From: Mycobacterium sp. PSTR-4-N
GTDB lineage: Bacteria; Actinomycetota; Actinomycetes; Mycobacteriales; Mycobacteriaceae
Assembly: GCF_022348085.1 (NCBI RefSeq)
Contig: NZ_JAKRFN010000015.1
Coordinates: forward strand, 62,001-126,000
Length of the DNA stretch: 64,000 nucleotides
Direction of reading: 5' to 3'
Below are positions 58,615 to 64,000 of this stretch, in pieces (the first letter of the stretch is position 1; every line of letters begins with the position of its first letter). The translations under genes and the position numbers were made by a program. The notes beneath the pieces were generated by a model. The model was not told the origin of the DNA. It was given only the letters and a program-made list of their open reading frames with translations, and did not search any database.

Positions 58615-59738
58615 GCGTCGCGACCGACAACACGACCCAGCAGAGCGCGCAGAGCCTGACGTTGCGCGACCTGGTCAAGACCTATTCGTCGCGCGGCCGT
58701 GACGCCGTGACCGCGGTCAAGGGCATCAACCTCGACATCCGGCCGGGAGAGCTGGTGGCGCTGCTCGGCCCGTCGGGGTGCGGCAAGACCACCACACTGC
58801 GCATGATCGCCGGATTGGAAACGGTCACCAGCGGTTCCATCAAGATCGGTGAGCGCGAGATCTCGCAGCTGCCCGCCGCCAAGCGCGGAATCGGCGTGGG
58901 CTTCGAGAGTTACGCGCTGTATCCGCCGCTGTCGGTGCGCGACAACCTGCTGTACGGACTGAAGGCGCGCAAGGTCAAGGGGGCCGAGAAGATGGTCGCC
59001 TCGATCAGCGATCGGCTCGAGATGAACGATCTGCTCGCGCTGCGGCCGGCCAGCCTGTCCAGCGGGCAGAAGCAGCGCGTCGCGTTGGCCCGCGCACTGG
59101 TGCGCAACCCTCCGGTGCTGCTTCTGGACGAGCCGCTGAGCCATCTCGATGCCTCTGCGCGCAACCGGGTGCGCCGTGAACTCAAGGTGCTGCAGCGCGA
59201 ATTCGGCTACACGACGATCGTGGTCACCCACGACCAGGTGGAGGCGTTGTCGCTGGCGGATCGGCTGGCCGTGATGGACGGCGGCGTGGTCCAGCAGTTC
59301 GGCACGCCCGACGAGGTGTTCGACGATCCGGCCAATCTCTTCGTCGCCGGCTTCGTCGGTGAGCCCGCGATCAACGTGCTACCGGGCGTCGCGCGAACCC
59401 GCGACGGCCGTGTCCACGTCGAGATCGGTTCGGGCGCAGGAACTCTGGCGACATCAGCGACGACGGTCGGTGACGGCACCGCGGTCACGGTCGGCATCCG
59501 TCCGCAGGACTGCGCCCTGACCGAACGGGGCGGCGAGGGGCTCGCGGCGACCGTCGCCTACTTCGAGCACCTGCTGGAGTTCGGGCTCGCGACCACCACG
59601 GTGGCGGGCATCGAGGACGGTATCGTGGTGCAGACCCCGGCCGAACAGAGCCACGAACCCGAGCAGCGGGTCTCGGTGACCGCGCCGGCCGAGCGGGTCT
59701 ACCTGTTCGACGCCGAGACCGGGGAGCGATTGCGATGA
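58611..59738 (+). CDS. ABC ATPase of the tetritol importer, subunit 2
   Basis: A 375-residue paralogue of the preceding ATPase. Walker A GPSGCGKTTT, Walker B VLLLDEPLSHLD and H-loop VTHDQVEA are intact; the Q-loop is FESYALYP (E99) and the signature LSSGQKQ. The N-terminus is extended by about 14 polar residues (DNTTQQSAQ). The presence of two dedicated ATPases, instead of one shared MsiK-like protein, matches the M. smegmatis tetritol cluster. The GTG at 58611 overlaps the previous stop, and its own stop overlaps the kinase start (ATGA). Confidence 0.92.
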   Translation: MSVATDNTTQQSAQSLTLRDLVKTYSSRGRDAVTAVKGINLDIRPGELVALLGPSGCGKTTTLRMIAGLETVTSGSIKIGEREISQLPAAKRGIGVGFESYALYPPLSVRDNLLYGLKARKVKGAEKMVASISDRLEMNDLLALRPASLSSGQKQRVALARALVRNPPVLLLDEPLSHLDASARNRVRRELKVLQREFGYTTIVVTHDQVEALSLADRLAVMDGGVVQQFGTPDEVFDDPANLFVAGFVGEPAINVLPGVARTRDGRVHVEIGSGAGTLATSATTVGDGTAVTVGIRPQDCALTERGGEGLAATVAYFEHLLEFGLATTTVAGIEDGIVVQTPAEQSHEPEQRVSVTAPAERVYLFDAETGERLR

Positions 59739-61483
59739 CGAAGCTCTACAACGACCCTGCCCGATTCACCGAGGACATGCTCGTCGGGTTCCTCGATGCC
59801 AATTCCCGCTACGTCGCCGGCGTACCCGGTGGTGTGGTGCGCGCACACCGGACCCGGCCGGGCAAGGTCGCCGTCGTCATCGGCGGCGGATCGGGGCACT
59901 ATCCGGCGTTCTGCGGAACGGTCGGTGTCGGTTTCGCCGACGGTGCCGTCGTGGGCAACATCTTCACCTCGCCATCGGCGGAGGAGGCGGCGTCGGTGGC
60001 ACGGGCCGCCCATGGCGATGCCGGCGTGCTGCTGACCACCGGTAACTACGCCGGAGACGTCATGAACTTCGGCCTCGCGGTGACGCAGCTGCGGGGCGAA
60101 GGCATCGAGGCCGAGTACTTCGCCGTCACCGACGACATCGCCAGCGCGCCGCGCGGCGAGGAAGCGAAAAGGCGTGGCATCGCCGGTGATTTCACCGTCT
60201 TCAAGTGCGCCAGTGCCGCGGCCGAGGAGGGTCTCGATCTGGCCGGTGTGGTCCGCGTCGCCGAGGCTGCGAACGCCGCGACCCGCACGCTGGGGGTCGC
60301 CTTCGACGGCTGCACGATGCCCGGCGCCGACCATCCGCTGTTCACGGTGCCCGAGGGCACGATGGGTGTCGGGCTGGGCATCCACGGAGAGCCGGGTGTG
60401 GCCGACGAACCGATGCCGACCGCGGAAGCGCTGGCCGAGACCCTCGTCGACGGTGTGCTGGCCGACCGTCCCGATGCCACGTCGACCCGGCTCGCTGTGA
60501 TCTTGAACGGCCTGGGCCGCACCAAGTACGAAGAATTGTTCGTCGTGTGGGGGACGGTCGCCCGGCTCCTGCGTGACCGCGGCTTCGAGATCGTCGAACC
60601 CGAGGTGGGCGAACTGGTCACGAGCCTCGACATGGCCGGCTGCTCGCTGACCGTGATGTGGCTCGACGAGGAGCTGGAACGGTACTGGACCGCCCCTGCC
60701 GACACGCCCGCCTACCGCAAGGGTGCGCCGACAGACACGGCGAGCACCGGGGAACGTCGCAGCGCCGAGGAACTCGAGGCCGAATCGGCAGGGCCGGCAC
60801 TGGATGAACTCGCCGACGACGAGGGCCGCCGCGGCGCGCGAGTCGTACTGGATGCCCTCGCGGCGATGGCCGACATGCTCGCCGGGGCCGAGGACGAGCT
60901 GGGCCGCATCGACGCCGTCGCCGGCGACGGCGATCACGGCCGCGGCATGGTGAAGGGCTCGTCCGCGGCCTGCTCGGCAGCGCAGCGGGCGGTCGATGCC
61001 GGCGGTGGTCAGGGTTCGGTGCTCGCCGAGGCAGGAAGAGAGTGGGCAGCCAAGGCCGGTGGCACCTCGGGTGTGCTGTGGGGTGCGCTGCTGTCGGCGC
61101 TCGGCGCCCGACTCGGCGACACCGGCCGGCCCGACGGCGAGACCGTCGCCGGCGGAATGCGAGACGGGTACGACGCGTTGGTGTCGCTCGGGGGCGCTGC
61201 ACCGGGAGACAAGACGATGCTCGACGCGCTGCTGCCCTTCGTCGACGACTTCGAGCGTCGGCTCACCGACGGGACACCGTGGCAACAGGCGTGGGGCGAA
61301 GCGGCCGAGGTCGCAGCCGAGGCGGCGCAGGCCACGGCCGATATGCGACCCAAGGTGGGGCGGGCCCGTCCGTTGGCCGAGCGCAGCGTGGGTACCCCCG
61401 ATGCGGGCGCGACGTCTCTGGCGATGTGCTTGCGCACCGTCGCCGCCACGATTTCGACTCGCACAACAGCGAAAGGGAAGTGA
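59735..61483 (+). CDS. derK: D-erythrulose kinase (DhaK-DhaL fusion)
   Basis: A 582-residue dihydroxyacetone-kinase-type enzyme. The DhaK domain (residues about 1-330) has the substrate-binding GGGSGHYP His, the NYAGDVMNF aspartate exactly 53 residues later as in E. coli DhaK, and GIHGEPG, whose histidine forms the hemiaminal with the keto group. The DhaL domain (about 370-575) has the Mg-ATP loop AGDGDHGRGM and GGTSGVLWG. In M. smegmatis the cluster kinase DerK makes D-erythrulose 4-phosphate; order and domain layout agree. The start overlaps the ATPase stop. The domains are joined by a charged linker (TGERRSAEELEAESAG). Confidence 0.9.
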   Translation: MTKLYNDPARFTEDMLVGFLDANSRYVAGVPGGVVRAHRTRPGKVAVVIGGGSGHYPAFCGTVGVGFADGAVVGNIFTSPSAEEAASVARAAHGDAGVLLTTGNYAGDVMNFGLAVTQLRGEGIEAEYFAVTDDIASAPRGEEAKRRGIAGDFTVFKCASAAAEEGLDLAGVVRVAEAANAATRTLGVAFDGCTMPGADHPLFTVPEGTMGVGLGIHGEPGVADEPMPTAEALAETLVDGVLADRPDATSTRLAVILNGLGRTKYEELFVVWGTVARLLRDRGFEIVEPEVGELVTSLDMAGCSLTVMWLDEELERYWTAPADTPAYRKGAPTDTASTGERRSAEELEAESAGPALDELADDEGRRGARVVLDALAAMADMLAGAEDELGRIDAVAGDGDHGRGMVKGSSAACSAAQRAVDAGGGQGSVLAEAGREWAAKAGGTSGVLWGALLSALGARLGDTGRPDGETVAGGMRDGYDALVSLGGAAPGDKTMLDALLPFVDDFERRLTDGTPWQQAWGEAAEVAAEAAQATADMRPKVGRARPLAERSVGTPDAGATSLAMCLRTVAATISTRTTAKGK

Positions 61484-61489
61484 CCAGCA

Positions 61490-61960
61490 ATGGCAGGTCT
61501 CCGTATCGTCGTCGGCTCCGACGACGCCGGCTTCGACTACAAGGAAGCGCTCAAGAGTGATCTTCAGGCCGACGACCGGGTCGCCGAGGTCACCGATGTG
61601 GGGGTGGGTGCAGACGAGAGCACGGCCTATCCGCACGTCGCGGTCGCGGCAGCGCGCATGATCGCCGACGGGAAGGCCGATCGGGCGCTGCTGGTCTGCG
61701 GTACCGGCCTCGGGGTCGCGATCAGCGCCAACAAGGTCCCCGGTATCCGCGCGGTGACCGCGCACGACAGCTTCTCGGTCGAGCGGTCCGTGCTGTCGAA
61801 CAACGCGCAGGTGCTGTGCTTCGGGCAGCGAGTGATCGGTCTCGAACTGGCGCGCCGCCTGGCCAAGGACTGGCTGGGCTACGAGTTCGACCCGCAGAGC
61901 GCATCGGCCGAGAAGGTGGACGCGATCTGCTCGTACGAGCCCGCGCAGGCGACCAGCTGA
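61490..61960 (+). CDS. derI1: D-erythrulose-4-phosphate isomerase (RpiB/LacAB type)
   Basis: A 156-residue RpiB-like isomerase. It has the nucleotide-fold start RIVVGSDDAGFDYKE, the catalytic cysteine in ALLVCGTGLGVAISANK and a conserved AHDSFSVERSVLSNNAQVLCFG segment. Ribose-5-phosphate isomerase B enzymes interconvert aldose and ketose phosphates; in the tetritol cluster the homologue DerI1 turns D-erythrulose 4-phosphate into D-erythrose 4-phosphate, feeding the pentose phosphate and shikimate routes. It starts six bases after derK and ends the operon. A general RpiB assignment cannot be excluded by sequence alone. Confidence 0.88.
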   Translation: MAGLRIVVGSDDAGFDYKEALKSDLQADDRVAEVTDVGVGADESTAYPHVAVAAARMIADGKADRALLVCGTGLGVAISANKVPGIRAVTAHDSFSVERSVLSNNAQVLCFGQRVIGLELARRLAKDWLGYEFDPQSASAEKVDAICSYEPAQATS

Positions 61961-61966
61961 GTCAGC

Positions 61967-62557
61967 TCACCGCCGGGCCACCAGCGGCAGGAAGACGTCG
62001 TCGACGATCTCGGTGATGGTGTCCTGCGGTACCGCTGTCATGGTCATGAACAGTTCGTGGCGGAGCAGGTCGGCGGGCAGGTTGAGAATGCGCGGCGCCG
62101 GCATGGCCGCCAATTCTTCTCGGGCGACTGCTCTTTCGGCGATCTGCGCCATGATGCTCGGTCCGTCGGGTACGAAGAGCGCACGCAGCGTGGCCGGTGA
62201 GCCGCCCGCCTCGTCGTAGTACGCGCCGAACAATGCGGCGAACAGTCCCATTGTGCGCGCGCGACGGTCGCTGAACTCGGTGAGCACCGCCACGACGTCA
62301 CCGCGCAGTGTCCCGGTATCCGGAACGGGGATCACGTCGACCTCGCCGCGGCGGCGGATCACCGCTTCCAGGAGTTCCAGGCGCGTCGGCCATCGGCGGT
62401 ACAACACCGATCGCGCTGCGGCCGCTCGGGCGGCCACCGCGTCGATGGTGAAGCCGGTGTAGCCCGCCTCGAGCAACTGTTCCCAGCCCGCGTCCAGGAT
62501 CGCGGCGTCCAGTTCGGCGCCGCGCCGCCGGTGCAGTGATGCAGCTTTAGAGGACAC
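61967..62557 (-). CDS. TetR-family transcriptional repressor
   Basis: A 196-residue TetR regulator. The N-terminal helix-turn-helix (AAILDAGWEQLLEAGYTGFTIDAVAARAAAARSVLYRRWPTRLELLEAVIRRR) is followed by a ligand-binding domain of TetR_C type. It diverges from an FAD monooxygenase and MFS transporter, which it probably represses. Start GTG 62557; TAAGCT (minus strand, complement of 62564-62569) lies six bases upstream, so the mRNA is probably leaderless and the -10 box lies inside a GCGTAGCTTA repeat, as expected for autorepression. Tail to tail with derI1 (six bases). Confidence 0.9.
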   Translation of the reverse strand: MSSKAASLHRRRGAELDAAILDAGWEQLLEAGYTGFTIDAVAARAAAARSVLYRRWPTRLELLEAVIRRRGEVDVIPVPDTGTLRGDVVAVLTEFSDRRARTMGLFAALFGAYYDEAGGSPATLRALFVPDGPSIMAQIAERAVAREELAAMPAPRILNLPADLLRHELFMTMTAVPQDTITEIVDDVFLPLVARR

Positions 62558-62629
62558 TTGCGTAGCTTAACGCATCTGGATTAAGCGACAGTAGCGTAGC
62601 TTATTCCACTCGACCTTTGTGGGGCATCC
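62558..62629. promoter_or_regulatory. TetR operator overlapping both divergent -10 boxes
   Basis: GCGTAGCTTA occurs at 62560-62569 and again at 62594-62603, 34 bp apart. The first contains the regulator's -10 (TAAGCT on the minus strand); the second contains TAGCTT (62597-62602), a plausible -10 for the monooxygenase. An inverted TTAAGCG lies between (62581-62587). One repressor bound to these repeats would shut both promoters. Confidence 0.65.
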
Positions 62630-63871
62630 ATGACACGTAAAGCTATGATTTCCGGTGCGAGCATCGCCGGGCCCGTCCTGGCGTTCTGGTTGGCCGAGGC
62701 CGGCTGGCAAGTGACCGTCGTGGAACGCGCAGATCGGTTGCGCCTCAGCGGTTATCCGGTCGACGTGCGCGGCACGGCGGTCGAGGTGATCACCCGCATG
62801 GGTCTTCATCCGGAGCTGGTGGAGCACCGCTATCGGCACGTGCCGCTGACCTTGCTGAGCCCACGAGGCCGGCGGCTGTGCACGCTCGACTACGGCGGCC
62901 TGCTGAGTTCGTTGGGCGACGGCGACGTCGAACTGCTACGGGGTGACCTCAGCGCTGTGCTGCACCGTGCGACGGCCGATCGCGTCGATTACGTGTTCTC
63001 CGAATCGATCACCGGCTTGCGCGAGTGCGACGGAGGGCTGGAAGTGGCCTACGAGCGTCGTCCACCGGAGGTCGTCGACGTGGTGATCGGTGCGGACGGT
63101 ATCCATTCGAACGTGCGCGCGCTCGCGTTCGGTCCCGAGGAACGCTATCTGCGTCACCTCGGGCCCTACGCGGCGATCTGGGATCTTCCGCCCGGCATGT
63201 TCGCCCCCGGAACCGGTTACCTCTACTCGCATCCCGGACGTACCGTGGTCGTCGAACGGCAAGCCGACGGCACGCCCGCCCGGGCGTTCGCGGCGTTCAT
63301 GCACCCGGCGCCGGGAACCGTCGATCGGCGCGACGGCGCCGCGGTCATCGCAGCGCTTCGCGAGGCGTTCGCCGATGACCGTTGGCGGACAGCGGAAGTC
63401 ATCGACACGCTGGCGCACGCAGACGATGTCTACTTCGACACGGTCAGTCAGGTACGTATGCCGCGATGGAGCTCAGGCCGAGTCGCGTTGGTCGGAGATG
63501 CGGCGTACGCGCCGGCGTTCCTGTCCGGGCAGGGCACCAGTATCGCGATAGCGGGTGCCTACGTGCTGGCCAGTGAGCTGTGCGCGCACGAGCGGCCGCA
63601 GGACGCCTACACCGCTTATGAGCGACGCATGCGCGACTACGTGACGAACAATCAGGATCTGGCGCTGCGCCCCGACGGGACGGTCCTGGTCCTCACTCGC
63701 GGCCAGCTCCTGCGCCGCAACGTGAAACTGTGGGCCGTGCCGTGGCTGCAGCGACTCGGTCTGCTGGGGCTGCTCCAAGCGCCGCTGCGCACGGCGGCGA
63801 CGGGCCTCGCGCTGGCCGAGGGGGACCTGCGCTGTCGCTCAGAGACTGTGCAGCGCAACGCTTGTCGATGA
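62630..63871 (+). CDS. FAD-dependent monooxygenase (TetX/PHBH type)
   Basis: A 413-residue group-A flavin monooxygenase. FAD-binding motif GASIAGPVLAFWLAEAGWQVTVVER, the DG motif VVIGADGIHSNVR and the GD motif VALVGDAAYAPAFLSGQGTSIA are all present. The class includes tetracycline-inactivating TetX, rifampicin monooxygenases and aromatic hydroxylases; overall it looks most like the TetX-type branch. A C-terminal Leu/Arg-rich helix (NVKLWAVPWLQRLGLLGLLQ) may gate the substrate site. It lies between a TetR regulator and an MFS transporter, which suggests detoxification of a planar aromatic compound. The stop overlaps the transporter start (ATGA). Confidence 0.88.
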   Translation: MTRKAMISGASIAGPVLAFWLAEAGWQVTVVERADRLRLSGYPVDVRGTAVEVITRMGLHPELVEHRYRHVPLTLLSPRGRRLCTLDYGGLLSSLGDGDVELLRGDLSAVLHRATADRVDYVFSESITGLRECDGGLEVAYERRPPEVVDVVIGADGIHSNVRALAFGPEERYLRHLGPYAAIWDLPPGMFAPGTGYLYSHPGRTVVVERQADGTPARAFAAFMHPAPGTVDRRDGAAVIAALREAFADDRWRTAEVIDTLAHADDVYFDTVSQVRMPRWSSGRVALVGDAAYAPAFLSGQGTSIAIAGAYVLASELCAHERPQDAYTAYERRMRDYVTNNQDLALRPDGTVLVLTRGQLLRRNVKLWAVPWLQRLGLLGLLQAPLRTAATGLALAEGDLRCRSETVQRNACR

Positions 63872-64000
63872 GTCGAATCGTCGGGTGGGCGGTGATCCTG
63901 GTCCTCGCCAATGTGGTGGCCGATGTCGTCGTGGGATCGCCGATGATGGTCATCCCGCAGTTGCTCGATCGCTTCGACACCGACGAGGCGGCCTGGTTGA
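63868..64000 (+). CDS. MFS transporter, N-terminus only (cut by window end)
   Basis: The ATG at 63868 overlaps the monooxygenase stop. The 44 visible residues contain one membrane helix (VGWAVILVLANVVADVVVG) and the segment MVIPQLLDRFDTDEAAWL, which is typical of the first loop of EmrB/QacA-type drug exporters. The remainder lies outside the window, so family and substrate are provisional. Coupled to the monooxygenase, and probably under the same TetR repressor. Confidence 0.75.
   Translation, partial: MSRIVGWAVILVLANVVADVVVGSPMMVIPQLLDRFDTDEAAWL

Noticed and set aside
59699..61765. 688-codon open frame opposite derK
   Set aside because: Antisense of a complete DhaK-DhaL fusion; no motif and Arg/Gly/His-rich.

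Overview
The window is high-GC actinobacterial DNA that I read as a rapidly growing mycobacterium (Mycolicibacterium-type). The evidence is gene order. From about 2.8 to 38.8 kb the genes follow the Mycobacterium tuberculosis order around Rv2097c-Rv2045c (pafA, pafB, pafC, tatA, tatC, helY, a DUF4333 protein, a 5'-3' exonuclease, pepE, the Rv2074 and Rv2073c homologues, cobL, cobI/J, cobH, cobG, cobN, fxsA, an amidohydrolase, lnt, ppm, rbpA, lppI, lipT). As in M. smegmatis, Lnt and Ppm are separate proteins. Genes are packed tightly: many cistrons join through ATGA or GTGA overlaps, and many first genes carry a TANNNT -10 box 6-8 nt before the start codon, the pattern of leaderless mycobacterial mRNAs. 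I see no rRNA, tRNA, CRISPR array, insertion sequence or prophage.

Layout. 0-2.8 kb: a truncated radical-SAM (spore photoproduct lyase-like) gene, then an EspC-like small protein with a WXG/DUF1023 hydrolase. 2.85-11.7 kb: Pup ligase, a methyltransferase, then the DNA-damage activator PafBC, Tat export and the HelY helicase in one co-directional run. 11.7-15.2 kb: exonuclease, Xaa-Pro peptidase, an F420-dependent reductase and an SDR. 15.1-20.7 kb and 26.1-29.7 kb: cobalamin synthesis (cobL, cobIJ, cobH, cobG, cobN), interrupted by a phosphotransferase, a TauD-type dioxygenase and an OpuC-type osmoprotectant ABC transporter. 29.7-38.8 kb: paired F420/PPOX proteins, FxsA, amidohydrolase, Lnt, Ppm, RbpA, LppI and LipT.

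From 38.8 kb the content becomes accessory and metabolic: a copper amine oxidase, YnfA, an SCO6745-family protein, a triple-DUF4333 lipoprotein, a gluconate operon (GntR, gluconokinase, GntP), an RDD protein, a DoxX protein with an 11-residue repeat tail, xylulokinase, and a LysR/FGGY-kinase pair. From 51.1 to 62.0 kb lies a tetritol (erythritol/threitol) utilisation cluster matching the one described in M. smegmatis: an SDR D-threitol dehydrogenase, a SorC-type regulator, erythritol/L-threitol dehydrogenase, a five-gene ABC transporter, D-erythrulose kinase and an RpiB-like D-erythrulose-4-phosphate isomerase. Together these would import a C4 polyol, oxidise it to erythrulose, phosphorylate it and deliver erythrose 4-phosphate. 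The right edge is a TetR / FAD monooxygenase / MFS set of drug-modification-plus-efflux type, with the transporter cut by the window end.

The points I find least ordinary are: glutamate in place of the Q-loop glutamine in both tetritol ABC ATPases; TetR operators lying directly on both divergent -10 boxes; a perfect Crp-type palindrome with a 32-codon membrane ORF ahead of cobN; an EspC-like/WXG-hydrolase pair away from any visible ESX locus; a perfect 21-bp inverted repeat between divergent genes; and a DoxX protein carrying nine 11-residue amphipathic repeats.
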